Of a stretch of DNA of 64,000 nucleotides, positions 44,262 through 53,740 are shown piece by piece (position 1 is the stretch's first letter; each line of letters begins with the position of its first letter). Both the position numbers and the translations under genes were made by a program. The notes beneath the pieces were generated by a model. That model saw only the letters and a program-made list of their open reading frames with translations, did not search any database and was not told where the DNA came from. Origin of the DNA: Algoriphagus aquimarinus (GTDB lineage Bacteria > Bacteroidota > Bacteroidia > Cytophagales > Cyclobacteriaceae); the NCBI RefSeq assembly GCF_007997215.1, contig NZ_VORW01000023.1, positions 1 through 64,000 on the forward strand, given 5' to 3'.

Positions 44262-46625
44262 CTACTCGCTTTTAATCGCCTTCACCGGATTGGAATTCGC
44301 TGCTTTTAGGGATTGGATGGTCACAGTCAGCAGCGCTACTCCCATAATCGTGGCAGCAGCAAGCGGTATAAACCACCACTCAAAACTAATCTTGTATTGG
44401 TAGCCATTCAGCCAGTCCTGCATCACCCAGAATGCCAATCCAGAGCCAATGACTATCGACAGAAATACGATGAGGATAAACTCCTTATTGATCACCTGAA
44501 GAATAGATAAAGTGGAAGCTCCCAATACTTTTCTGATTCCAATTTCCTTGGTCTTTTGCTCGGCAATATGTGCAGAAAGCCCCAATAGACCCAAGCAGGA
44601 AATGATAATGGTCAAAATACTGAAGTATTGCGCCAAGTCTCTCAATCTCACATCTTCCTGATAGAGACGTGCATAATTCTCATCCATAAAACTGTACTCA
44701 AAAGGGAATTCAGGATTAAGGTTGCCAGCCACAGATTCCAGATAAGCAATCGTTTCCTGAATATTTGCTGTATTGACTTTCACATATCCTTGCCAGGTAT
44801 TTACAGGATCCAATAGCAAAATAGCTGGTGCTACGTTTTGTCTAAAGCTTTCAAAATGAAAATCTTTTACGACACCTGTGATGCCTCTTTCATCTTCCCC
44901 CATTCTAAAAAACTCGCTTCCTTCATGGTCTTTTTGCATCAAATCATAAGCCGTTTGGTTAAGAATTGCTCCAGAGACTGAATCCGCTCCATTTGCCCTA
45001 TCAAATGCTCTCCCGTTTACCAATACCAATCCGGAAGTTTCTATAAAATCATAATCCACCCGGATGATTTCAAAAAGTGCTGCATTTTCAGGATCTTTTC
45101 CTTCCCAGGAAACTCCTCCCGTATTTGAGTTTCTCCCCAGAAAACCAAAGGAAGATCGGCTGACGGATTCAATATTTTCATTCTTTTCCAATTCGGCCTT
45201 GAATACATCAAAACTCTCTAAAAGCTTTCCTTCCAAAGGAATCTGAATCAATTGGTCTTTGGAATAGCCCAAATCTTGATTCATCGCAAAACTGATTTGC
45301 TGATATACCACCAAGGTGGAAACAATCAGGATAGTCGCTAATATAAACTGGAATAATACCAGTCCTTTTCTAGCCATCACCACCCCTTTACCGGCTTTGG
45401 TAAATGACCTGAATACGGAAACAACTTTGGTAGCTGAAAGGTAAAATGCAGGATAGCTTCCCGCTACAATCCCTGTGAAAAGAATGACAGAAATGAGCTG
45501 CAGCCAGAAAAATCCTGTCCCATAAGGCACAGACATCAATTTTCCTGTCAGGTTGTTGAATATGGGTAAAGTAGCCTGAACCAAAACCACCGCAATGATC
45601 CCCGCAAAAAAAGTAATCAATAGAGACTCACTCATAAACTGCATGACCAAAGAACTCTTATCGGCACCTGCCACTTTCCTCACGCCCACTTCCTTTGCAC
45701 GCTTTTGGGATTTGGCAGTGCTGAGATTCATAAAATTAATGCAGGCAATGATCAGAACAAAGAGCCCGATCATGGCAAAAAGCTTCACATTTTTGATCCT
45801 ACCTTCTACTAGTTGACCATCTTTCCAGCTCCCATGGAGGTAGTAATCTCCATAAGGATAAGCAAACAAGCGAACATTGGATTCTTCATTTCTATCCTTG
45901 ATATAATTCTCAATACTAGCAGAAAACTTATCTCCGTCTACTCCTTCTCTCAACCGAATGACTGTTCTTGGGCCATTATTGCCCCATTCTTCCAGCCAGT
46001 CGTTTTCTTCGAAAAAGACAGAATAAGGAAGCACAAAGTCAAATTGCATAGCTGAACTAGTAGGGAAGTCCTTGACCACACCCTGAACAATATAGTTTTT
46101 GGAATCGGTCCCACCTTTTATCTCTACATCCTCACCTACCACATCCGTTCTACCAAAAAGTGAAATGGCCCCACTTTCAGTCAAGACCACCTGATTATTT
46201 TCAGTAAGCATGGAATTGAGGTCACCCTCTACCACACCATAGGAATATATTTTCAGGAAATCAGGCATGGCATGCAAGCCTTCCAATTTGATACGCTTGT
46301 CCTGTTGGATAAATAGCAAATTCTGCATCCAAGTGTAGGTGGCGGCATATTCCACATCCGCTAAGGTTTCTTTCATGCTTTCAGCCAGCACACCGGGCGT
46401 AGAAGTAGTAGTAAAAATATCCGATCCATAGGACTGATGCTCCATCATTTGATACACTCGTTCCGCATCCGGCAATTCCTTATTGACATTCATCTCAGAA
46501 GTCACCCAAAGTCCAATTAGTATTGCTGCCCAAAGCCCCAGTGAGAGGCCAAATAGATTGATGAAGAAAGTCAGTTTATGCTTTGCAAAACCTCTCAATG
46601 CGATTTTAAAATAGTTCTTTAACAT
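44262..46625 (-). CDS. ABC transporter permease (MacB/FtsX type), full length
   Basis: 787 residues. Membrane helix 1 near 18-40, a large extracytoplasmic MacB core (about 45-270), three FtsX helices near 285-400 containing the ARKGLVLFQF-like link, a second extracytoplasmic domain, and a C-terminal FtsX repeat with EQKTKEIGIRKVLGAS (about 672-687) and three helices to the end. The doubled FtsX arrangement is the large Bacteroidota form, usually paired with an ATPase; none is next to it. It likely exports lipids or peptides, or signals envelope stress. Paralogous to the fragment at 41159-41674. Confidence 0.9.
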   Translation of the reverse strand: MLKNYFKIALRGFAKHKLTFFINLFGLSLGLWAAILIGLWVTSEMNVNKELPDAERVYQMMEHQSYGSDIFTTTSTPGVLAESMKETLADVEYAATYTWMQNLLFIQQDKRIKLEGLHAMPDFLKIYSYGVVEGDLNSMLTENNQVVLTESGAISLFGRTDVVGEDVEIKGGTDSKNYIVQGVVKDFPTSSAMQFDFVLPYSVFFEENDWLEEWGNNGPRTVIRLREGVDGDKFSASIENYIKDRNEESNVRLFAYPYGDYYLHGSWKDGQLVEGRIKNVKLFAMIGLFVLIIACINFMNLSTAKSQKRAKEVGVRKVAGADKSSLVMQFMSESLLITFFAGIIAVVLVQATLPIFNNLTGKLMSVPYGTGFFWLQLISVILFTGIVAGSYPAFYLSATKVVSVFRSFTKAGKGVVMARKGLVLFQFILATILIVSTLVVYQQISFAMNQDLGYSKDQLIQIPLEGKLLESFDVFKAELEKNENIESVSRSSFGFLGRNSNTGGVSWEGKDPENAALFEIIRVDYDFIETSGLVLVNGRAFDRANGADSVSGAILNQTAYDLMQKDHEGSEFFRMGEDERGITGVVKDFHFESFRQNVAPAILLLDPVNTWQGYVKVNTANIQETIAYLESVAGNLNPEFPFEYSFMDENYARLYQEDVRLRDLAQYFSILTIIISCLGLLGLSAHIAEQKTKEIGIRKVLGASTLSILQVINKEFILIVFLSIVIGSGLAFWVMQDWLNGYQYKISFEWWFIPLAAATIMGVALLTVTIQSLKAANSNPVKAIKSE

Positions 46626-47125
46626 GTAGTTGTGTACTAAGTATGCCTGTTGGTTATCTTGATCTCAAAAATCTCTTGCTAGTTCTATTACTAGAGATGC
46701 ATGCCGATACCAAACAGTTGCATAGAGAATGCCAGCAGAGAAAAACAGCCCCGTATGACTTCCAGAAGGCTTTTTCACTAAAAACTCCTTGTCCGACTTT
46801 GATGGTTTTTGGTCGCTTTCGGGCGAATTTTCTAAAACTCTGAATCTTAATACATCCATGAAATTGAAGGATCTTATCAGGATTGAAGGATCACAAAACC
46901 TGATGTACTCTTTGAGAATAGAGAAAAAGTCGAAGAACTGGCCAGGAAGCTGAATTCATCATCCACTAAGCCGGTAAAATTCAATTAAAATTGAATAATT
47001 CCTAAAATGTCGCATTTGTACAAGACAAATATTTTCCAATCAGATACATTTAAAATCAGGTTTAAAGACCGGTTTTACTTTTAATTTCTATTTTTTTAAC
47101 AACCAAACTCCAATGTTTAGATAAC
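46626..47125. other. Intergenic stretch, no gene seen
   Basis: 500 bases upstream of the permease (minus) and the small plus-strand frame. Open frames here are short and without protein character. A promoter for the permease gene must lie at the left edge, but none was recognised. The right third is AT-rich. Confidence 0.5.
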
Positions 47126-47440
47126 ATGAGCTTTTTACGCCTACTTTTTCACCTTTTCCCTTTTAAAAAAATCATAAACACAGCCATTAAAAATCCTTTG
47201 AAATCAGGTGACCAATCTGTCCCGATATTACTCCTTTTCTTTTGGGCTTCCTTTAAAGGGATGAACGTCGAAAATGTTTTCACCACCGACATGCCCACAC
47301 TTTTAGAAGTTTCCATTTACAGAAACAGTATTTATACCAAGCAATTTCAGAGCGGTTCCTGGTTGGGAGTGAAGGAATTAGCCTTTCCAGAATTGATGGG
47401 AAAATTGAACTTGAAGTACACTTATCCAAATAACTATTAA
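47126..47440 (+). CDS. Doubtful small hypothetical protein
   Basis: 104 residues. A basic, hydrophobic N-terminus (SFLRLLFHLFPFKKIINTAI), one weak hydrophobic stretch (VPILLLFFWASF) and a C-terminus with no motif. It ends 11 bases before the SDR gene and reads in the same direction, which argues for translation. The composition is irregular and it may be the decayed end of another gene. Confidence 0.35.
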   Translation: MSFLRLLFHLFPFKKIINTAIKNPLKSGDQSVPILLLFFWASFKGMNVENVFTTDMPTLLEVSIYRNSIYTKQFQSGSWLGVKELAFPELMGKLNLKYTYPNNY

Positions 47441-47451
47441 ATTTTAGAAAC

Positions 47452-48321
47452 ATGAAAAACATTCTTATAACAGGCTGCAGCACCGGATTCGGCTTTTTGG
47501 CAGCCAAAGTTTTTGCACAAAAAGGGCATCATGTATATGCCACTATGCGCAATATCGAAAGCAGTAACAAAGCACATGCAGATGAACTTCGCGCATTTGC
47601 AAAAGACAATCAGGTGAAAATTGATGTGTTAGAGATCGACGTCACCTCAGATAAAAGTGTCAACGATGCTGTGGCACAAATCGACAAAGTAGATGTGCTC
47701 ATCAACAATGCCGGTCGAGGCTATGGCGGTCCTATTGAGGCATTTACATCCCAGCAGGTATTGGATCAGCTGGACCTGAATATCGTAGGCAATATCAGAA
47801 TGGTAAAAGCAGTTTTACCCAAAATGCGCGCTCAAAAAAGCGGTTTGATTATTCAGCTCAGTTCTATTGCAGGTCGTTGTGCTGTGCCGGGTTTTGGAGT
47901 GTACCATGCCAGCAAATGGGGTGTAGAAGGCCTCAGCGAATCCATGCGCTACGAATTGTCACCTCTGGGAATAGATGTGGTGATTGTACAGCCAGGACCA
48001 TTTGAAACACAATTCTTTTCAACACTTGTTAATTCCGAGGATGCAGAAATAGCCTCAGCCTACGAGCATGTCGGCAAATTTGGTGAAGGGTTTGCCAGCA
48101 GTACCATGGCGGCTTTTGCAGATCCTAATGCACCCACAGACCCAATCATAATTGTAGAAGCATTTGAAAACCTGATCAACATGCCGAATGGCTCCCGCCC
48201 TTTGCGCACCATGGTAGGTTTGAATTTTGGACTTCAGGCAGTCAACGAGGTCACCGAACCTATTCGCCAAGGATTACTTCAGGCCTTTGAAATAAGCGAT
48301 TGGGATGGGCCACGGGAGTAA
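47452..48321 (+). CDS. Short-chain dehydrogenase/reductase
   Basis: 289 residues, classical SDR with NAD(P) cofactor. ILITGCSTGFGFLAAK (TGxxxGxG, about 4-19), VDVLINNAGRGYGGP (NNAG, about 82-96), IIQLSSIAGRC (catalytic Ser) and YHASKWGVEGLSESM (YxxxK, Tyr about 151). The Arg in YATMRN after strand 2 suggests NADP preference. A long C-terminal section after the catalytic Tyr shapes the substrate pocket. The substrate is unknown. No operon partner except the doubtful small frame before it. Confidence 0.92.
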   Translation: MKNILITGCSTGFGFLAAKVFAQKGHHVYATMRNIESSNKAHADELRAFAKDNQVKIDVLEIDVTSDKSVNDAVAQIDKVDVLINNAGRGYGGPIEAFTSQQVLDQLDLNIVGNIRMVKAVLPKMRAQKSGLIIQLSSIAGRCAVPGFGVYHASKWGVEGLSESMRYELSPLGIDVVIVQPGPFETQFFSTLVNSEDAEIASAYEHVGKFGEGFASSTMAAFADPNAPTDPIIIVEAFENLINMPNGSRPLRTMVGLNFGLQAVNEVTEPIRQGLLQAFEISDWDGPRE

Positions 48322-48404
48322 AGTTAGGAGTTGGAGGTAGGAGGTAGGAAGTTGGAAGTCGGGAAGTTGTCAGCCTGAGCACTGTCATTGTAAATTCCAC
48401 ACCA

Positions 48405-48620
48405 TGGTCGGTGTCTCGCAGACAACTATAATTCACCGTGGTCTGTGTCCCACAGACCACTATTATTCTCCCTGATTTGTGTCTCCCACCGTGGTCTGTG
48501 TCCCACAGACCACCATTATTCTCCCTGATCTGTGTCCCACAGACCATTAATCTTCCAGAATATTTCGTTTCGGTCTGTGGGACACAGACCGAGGTGAAGA
48601 GACACAGACCGAGGTGGACC
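48405..48620. repeat. REP palindrome array between the SDR and FG-GAP genes
   Basis: Four related elements: partial copies near 48405-48425 and 48462-48484; complete GTGGTCTGTGTCCCACAGACCAC palindromes at about 48437-48460 and 48491-48513; and the inverse CGGTCTGTGGGACACAGACCGAGG near 48571-48594, followed by a further half copy. Same family as around the RAYT gene, 5 kb away. Confidence 0.88.
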
Positions 48621-48629
48621 GCGGTAAAG

Positions 48630-48649
48630 CATCCGATAGCTATCGGATG
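48630..48649. repeat. Perfect GATAGCTATC-family palindrome
   Basis: Identical to the 20-base palindrome at 31703-31722; directly follows the REP array. Confidence 0.8.
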
Positions 48650-48716
48650 ACGTTTCCTGGCGAGTAAAATTCCGCTCAATTTTTCTAACTTTAGAATACA
48701 CCAAAATTTTTGAACT

Positions 48717-49880
48717 ATGACCCTGCTGATTTTACCATGGCTCGCACTTTTATTTTCCCTGGACAGCCCAAACTTTGAATCCCAACTCATAGACTCCAAT
48801 GTCTCTATAGGCTATGGCGTGGTCGTAGGTGATGTGGATGGAGACGGAAAGCCGGATTTGATATTGGCAGATAAAAAACAATTTGTGTGGTACCGAAACG
48901 GGGATTGGAAGCGCTTTGTATTGGCAGAAAACTTGACCGAGCGCGATAATGTCTGCATAGCAGCGCGGGATATCGATGGAGATGGAAAGGTGGAGATAGC
49001 AGTAGGTGCGCAGTGGAACCCGGGAGAAACCAGCGATGAAACTCAATCCGGTTCGGTGCATTACCTCATCCGACCAGCCGACCCTACTCAACTTTGGACA
49101 GCGGTGCAACTTCCGCACGAGCCAACGGTGCATCGCATGTATTGGGTGAAAACAGGGAGCGATACCTATCAACTCATCGTGCTTCCACTTCACGGTCGGG
49201 GAAATAAAGCGGGTGAAGGAGCCGGAGTGAAGGTAATTGGCTATGAGAAACCTGCAGACCCAAAAGATCCTTGGAAAACGAACCTCATCGATGAATCCAT
49301 GCATCTGACGCATAATATGATTTCCAAAGACCTAGGCGTGGGCGAAGGCGAGACGATTTTTATAGGGGGAAAAGAAGGTGTAAAAAGCTTTTCATTTCAG
49401 GATAACAACTGGTTTGCCGGACCTACACGTGAGTCACCTCCCGGACATGAATCTTATGGTGAATTGGCTCTTGCAGAAATTCCCGGCCGAGGAATGCTAC
49501 TGGCTGGAGTGGAGCCCATGCATGGCAATCAAGTGACAGCATTCACAGCAACCCAGGAATCTTCCCAGCCACAGCGGATCGTCTTGGATAAAAGCCTGAA
49601 GGAAGGTCATGGGATTGTGACGGGGGATTTCTTGGGAAACGGCACTGTACAAATCGTGGCTGGATGGCGGACACCAAATGAAGCTGGAGATAAAGGAATC
49701 AAACTTTACGAACCTGTAAACGAGAACTATACAGAATTCAAAGCCCACTGGATCGATCAAAACGGCATGGCAACCGAAAGTCTAACTGCTGCTGATCTTA
49801 ACGGGGATGGAAAACTCGATCTGATTGCGGCCGGCCGATCTACCAACAACTTGAAGATTTACTGGAATCGAAGGGAGTAA
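48717..49880 (+). CDS. FG-GAP/VCBS-repeat exported protein
   Basis: 387 residues. The signal peptide (LLILPWLALLFSLDS, about 3-17) sends it out of the cytosol. Beta-propeller repeats carry calcium-binding loops: GDVDGDGKPDLIL (about 38-50), ARDIDGDGKVEIAVG (about 83-97), and the C-terminal ADLNGDGKLDLIAAG. Middle blades are less regular (MHGNQVTAF, GHGIVTGDFLGNGTVQIVAG). Such propellers bind polysaccharide or protein partners; no catalytic domain is attached. Single gene downstream of a REP array. Confidence 0.88.
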   Translation: MTLLILPWLALLFSLDSPNFESQLIDSNVSIGYGVVVGDVDGDGKPDLILADKKQFVWYRNGDWKRFVLAENLTERDNVCIAARDIDGDGKVEIAVGAQWNPGETSDETQSGSVHYLIRPADPTQLWTAVQLPHEPTVHRMYWVKTGSDTYQLIVLPLHGRGNKAGEGAGVKVIGYEKPADPKDPWKTNLIDESMHLTHNMISKDLGVGEGETIFIGGKEGVKSFSFQDNNWFAGPTRESPPGHESYGELALAEIPGRGMLLAGVEPMHGNQVTAFTATQESSQPQRIVLDKSLKEGHGIVTGDFLGNGTVQIVAGWRTPNEAGDKGIKLYEPVNENYTEFKAHWIDQNGMATESLTAADLNGDGKLDLIAAGRSTNNLKIYWNRRE

Positions 49881-49904
49881 GGTGGTGTAGGTCATTGCCT
49901 GCCT

Positions 49905-49936
49905 TCCGGTAGGCAGACGATCCCGAGAATCGGGAG
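49905..49936. repeat. Adjacent short palindromes after the FG-GAP gene
   Basis: CTGCCTTCCGGTAGGCAG and TCCCGAGAATCGGGA stand side by side in the 328-base gap before the next gene. Either could form a hairpin in the transcript. The rest of the gap (to 50208) is AT-rich, with no gene except a possible upstream extension of the next frame. Confidence 0.6.
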
Positions 49937-50208
49937 AAGCAATCTCCTTTCAGACTTCAGAGGTTGTACATCTGATTGGAGGTTTGATTCTTAAGGATTC
50001 AAACTATTCTTTTCCTCTTCACCTAATTCACTTGCATAACTAAAATTACTAATGTATTTTCAGGAGCTTTTAAGAGAGGAAGAACTGGAATTTTTTGAGG
50101 GGTAAAAGTCAAAAAGGTACATGTACTTGTACAACTCTGAAAAGTAAGACAACAAAAGCTATAGCTTTAATCAATTTGGTAGCAATAATAATTTACAAAG
50201 AGAATACT

Positions 50209-51537
50209 ATGGAAACAGAGGATGAAAATTTGAATGAACCAATAAGTATTTCTGCGTTGGGAAAACTTTCAGACCCAATTAGTGATATTTACAAAGCGTT
50301 TAATGGTCCCTTACAAAATATTAGTTCGTTCAATCGAACCACTGAGTTATTTGCTTCAAATGTCAATTTACTTGGATCCTCATTGACTATGGACTACCTA
50401 ACAGATACCATGGCCAAAATCACTTCTGAGTTCGACCATATAAATAAATTCACGAGTCCTATTAAATCGTTGGGGATTACTTCTGCTTTTATAGAACCAC
50501 TAATGACTTCATCACTATCAATTTCGAAGTTGACAGAAACAGCGACATTTATTGGATTGTCAAATAACTTAAAGGAGGGAAAATCATGGTTAAGTGACTA
50601 TGAATCCAAAAATGTGTTGATAAGTAATAATTATGATAATTTAGTTAAAGGAAGTCTGGCTTCTCCATTGCTCGCAGGAACAACCTATAATTTTAATTCT
50701 GGGATAAACAAGTTGCACGAGTTAATTACAGTTAATGATGGGCTTATAAATCAATTTTCACTTCAGGCAACTTTGGGCAAAGTAACTGAGCTGAATCTTT
50801 TTGCAGAAAAATCATTAACAAGTATCTCGGCATTAGGAGATATCGGTTTAGTCATTGGAATGTCAAAAGATCTTCAGTTGAAACTTTCTTCAAGCTTAAA
50901 TCTTCTAACTGATAGTTATAAAGATATTTTTAAAGGTTTTGAGAATACACCAACAACAATACTTGATCTAAACCCAACTCTACTGAGAGGAATTCCAACT
51001 CAACTATTTAACACTTCTAATTTGCTTGAATCAATATCCATTACAGAAATAGAAGATATCAAAGAAGAAGAAATAAAGACGGATATAATTTATGAAAATG
51101 AAATTGGTCTATCCTACTATTTAAATAAACTGGACAAAGAACTATATAAAATGTGGATGGGCGCCAAGGAAGCTCTGAAATCAAAGAATCCAGATAGAGT
51201 TAGGCACTTTTCAATTTCAATTAGAGAACTGTTGACACATGTCCTTCATTCCTTGGCAGCAACAGACAAAGTAAAAGATTGGACAAAAAACCCAGAACAT
51301 TACCATGATGGTAGACCCACAAGAAAGGCTCGAATTTTATACATTTGTCGTGATATTAGGACAAAAAATTTCGAAAAGTATGTTAATGCTGATGTAAATT
51401 CTATGATTGAGTTTATTAATCTGTTTCAAGAAGGCTCACATTCTAAAAGCCCATCATTTTCCGACAAGCAATTGATTGCAATGCGGACTAAAGCAGAATC
51501 AACTTTAAAGTTTCTATTAGAGATTTCGGAGAAATAA
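50209..51537 (+). CDS. Helical protein with C-terminal pPIWI-associated-nuclease-like domain
   Basis: 442 residues from ATG 50209 (the frame reaches back to 50095, but that part is not protein-like). The first ~320 residues are low-complexity helical/serine-rich sequence without a motif. The last ~115 form a compact domain: IRELLTHVLHSLAATDKVKDW, EHYHDGRPTRKARILYICRD and VNSMIEFINLFQEGSHSKSP. The H..HSLA / GRPTRKARILYI / INLFQEGSH pattern resembles domains called pPIWI-associating nucleases, found near prokaryotic Argonaute-like genes. No pPIWI gene is present here. AT-rich, unlike its neighbours; probably part of an acquired island. Confidence 0.6.
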   Translation: METEDENLNEPISISALGKLSDPISDIYKAFNGPLQNISSFNRTTELFASNVNLLGSSLTMDYLTDTMAKITSEFDHINKFTSPIKSLGITSAFIEPLMTSSLSISKLTETATFIGLSNNLKEGKSWLSDYESKNVLISNNYDNLVKGSLASPLLAGTTYNFNSGINKLHELITVNDGLINQFSLQATLGKVTELNLFAEKSLTSISALGDIGLVIGMSKDLQLKLSSSLNLLTDSYKDIFKGFENTPTTILDLNPTLLRGIPTQLFNTSNLLESISITEIEDIKEEEIKTDIIYENEIGLSYYLNKLDKELYKMWMGAKEALKSKNPDRVRHFSISIRELLTHVLHSLAATDKVKDWTKNPEHYHDGRPTRKARILYICRDIRTKNFEKYVNADVNSMIEFINLFQEGSHSKSPSFSDKQLIAMRTKAESTLKFLLEISEK

Positions 51538-51689
51538 TAACATCTGCAAAAAATGGATAATATCAATTTTATGTTGCAGTGTAAACATTAAATACATATT
51601 TTAGTGGAACGATCATTAACGGCGAAAAAATTCGACATCGTAACCCCAAATCTGCTTATTTTTTAAAGATGTTTACTTTAATAAATTAA

Positions 51690-52595
51690 ATGAAAGCAAT
51701 CCTTCAACATAAATCAAGAAGACGTAGTTTCCTTATAACAGTTTCACTAATTCTATTTGTGATATTTATAGTTAGAATTTATGTTATCCCATATCATTTC
51801 TTTTCAAATAAAAGTGAAGGATTGGTCTACTTTATCTCCATTTTAGACAAGATATCCACTTCATTAATTGTATCTATTTTTATAGCTTGGTTCTTATTTA
51901 AAATTGAAGTTCCAGAAGAAGTTACCAAATTAGAAATAATAGAACCTAATCGTTTGAAAGAACTTTTTGTTAGAGCAAGACTTGATACTAATTTTTGGTT
52001 CTTTTCAGGAGGGACAGGGCGGTATACTAGGGCGGTAACTATACCAGAAATAACTAAGATTTCGAAAGACCTAAATGAAAGTAGAAACTTCAAAATTCTT
52101 CTTATGAACCCAAAAGACAAAAATCTTTGTAATAAATATGCCAATTATAGAAACTCTCTAAAATCAGCGAAAAACACTATTTGGACAACAAATTATGTTC
52201 AAAATGAAATTATAGCCACAATATGTTCTGCCTACATTCATAAATCTTTGAACCCTCTCTTAGAAATAAACCTCTTTCTTAAAAGTACTTTTTCAACAAT
52301 GCGGATAGATCTTAGTCAAAGTAATTGTATTGTTACAAAAGAGGACAAGAAAGATTTAGCATTACTTATGCCTAATAACACATATCTCTATAAAACATAC
52401 AAGGAAGAAGTTTTTCATCAATCAAAACAATGTGACCAACTAGATATGAATGGTTATATTGAAAATGTAATCTTTGGATCTATTAAAGCAAAAGATATTG
52501 AGGAGATTTGTATGCATTTTCAATTTCATGTTATTAATCCTGACTATGAAAAAATAGCTAAAATATTGAACGATAATATTAATCCCTATGGATGA
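51690..52595 (+). CDS. Two-helix membrane protein with unknown cytosolic domain
   Basis: 301 residues. Two N-terminal membrane helices (about 15-33 and 46-67), then a ~230-residue cytosolic domain with WFFSGGTGRYTRAVTIPEI, FKILLMNPKDKNLCNKYANYR and a conserved-looking QNEIIATICSAYIHKSLN segment. The ILLMNP strand followed by a polar helix is faintly like phospholipase-D-like folds, but no HKD motif is present. Eight bases overlap with the next gene. Architecture (small membrane anchor plus enzyme-like domain) is common for effectors of defence systems; that is inference only. Confidence 0.6.
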   Translation: MKAILQHKSRRRSFLITVSLILFVIFIVRIYVIPYHFFSNKSEGLVYFISILDKISTSLIVSIFIAWFLFKIEVPEEVTKLEIIEPNRLKELFVRARLDTNFWFFSGGTGRYTRAVTIPEITKISKDLNESRNFKILLMNPKDKNLCNKYANYRNSLKSAKNTIWTTNYVQNEIIATICSAYIHKSLNPLLEINLFLKSTFSTMRIDLSQSNCIVTKEDKKDLALLMPNNTYLYKTYKEEVFHQSKQCDQLDMNGYIENVIFGSIKAKDIEEICMHFQFHVINPDYEKIAKILNDNINPYG

Positions 52596-53238
52596 AAGTT
52601 TTTACAACGAATTAAGGATTGATTTTAAAAACAACGACATTAAAAGTATAAAAGAACACGTATCTCTACTTTTATATCAAAGTGCACAGGGTTACTTAAG
52701 AGATAAACTTCGAGTACACCCATTAGGGTTTTTATTCTGTCGATTACACCAATTCTCCAATAATGAGACAATTAGAATTCATATATGGTACGATAAAGAA
52801 AATATTCAAAAGCCATTAATGGATATTCACAATCATTTCTATAGTATTACTAGTTTCATTGTTGTTGGTTCGGTATCAAATACATTATACAAAGCTTCAT
52901 TAGCAGAGCCGTATACTCACTCAACTTACATCGGCTCTTATCAAAACAATGAAAGGAGGATTCTGTCTAAAAATGATGAGTATTATAAATTGGAAGAATT
53001 AGAAACACACATCATCAATGAAGGAGAATTGTACACGATAGGAAAATCAGAAGTACACAGAGGTGACTCCATTGCTAACTTTTCTATTTCCTTAGTATTT
53101 ACTGAGGATCCTGGTAATCCTTCCCCGTTAGTATTTGGTCCAATTGATGGTTTGAGCAAATACGAATATTCAAGTAATCTAGTGGATGAGCTTCAATTAA
53201 GAGAACTGGAAAATCAAATAAAGTACCTAGTCGAGTAG
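52588..53238 (+). CDS. Cupin-like protein coupled to the membrane protein
   Basis: 216 residues. The start ATG lies inside the last codons of the preceding gene, so the two are translationally coupled. A central beta-barrel-like part with IRIHIWYD, DIHNHFYSITSFIVVGSVSN and a later HRGDSIANFSISLVF recalls cupin/cysteine-dioxygenase folds: two HNH/H elements could bind a metal. Pfam membership cannot be stated. With its partner it forms an AT-rich two-gene unit whose role may be nucleotide or small-molecule sensing. Uncertain. Confidence 0.55.
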   Translation: MDESFYNELRIDFKNNDIKSIKEHVSLLLYQSAQGYLRDKLRVHPLGFLFCRLHQFSNNETIRIHIWYDKENIQKPLMDIHNHFYSITSFIVVGSVSNTLYKASLAEPYTHSTYIGSYQNNERRILSKNDEYYKLEELETHIINEGELYTIGKSEVHRGDSIANFSISLVFTEDPGNPSPLVFGPIDGLSKYEYSSNLVDELQLRELENQIKYLVE

Positions 53239-53239
53239 G

Positions 53240-53590
53240 TCAGGGGGAATTCCCCCCGCTCGGGGTAGTCAAATCATTGATTGGAACTGGTTGGGATTTG
53301 TAATTCCACCCATATATCACAACCCATTTGTAATGGGTTAAAAACCTTCGAGGTTCCCCACTGAGCGTAGTCAAATCATTGCATTGGACTGGGTGGGATT
53401 TGTAATTCCACCCTAATATCATTACCCCCACTGAGCGTAGTCAAATCATTGATTGGAACTGGGTGGGATTTGTAATCCCCCTCTCGGCGTAGTCAGATCA
53501 TCCTTGGGACTGGGTGGGATTTGTAATTCCACCCTGATATTCTAACTCATTTGTAATGGGTAAAAATCCTTCGAGCTTTTAAAAACTTCA
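53240..53590. repeat. Array of composite hairpin repeats (GGGTGGGATTTGTAATTCCACCC family)
   Basis: Four units, each with a GAGCGTAGTCAAATCATTG-like lead, the hairpin GGGTGGGATTTGTAATTCCACCC (or a near variant), and in two cases a second hairpin CCCATTTGTAATGGG followed by AAAAACCTTCGAG. No coding potential. Distinct from the REP family near the RAYT gene. Confidence 0.85.
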
Positions 53591-53740
53591 AAGGTTGATC
53601 AAGACTCTTATTTAGCCTTTTTACCAGACGTCCTTTTATTAACTCTTTGCTATTCACACTATACAAACTATACCAGATAACAACATAATTGACTTTTGAT
53701 TAGTATAATTGTCCGAAAGTATCAAGAGCATTCAAAGCGA

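Noticed and set aside
46643-46859. Small frames on both strands between the permease and SDR genes
   Set aside because: They lie opposite each other, have irregular composition and no start or neighbour context.
48260-48799. Minus-strand 179-residue frame across the REP array
   Set aside because: Crosses REP palindromes and the ends of two plus-strand genes; amino-acid content reflects the palindromes.
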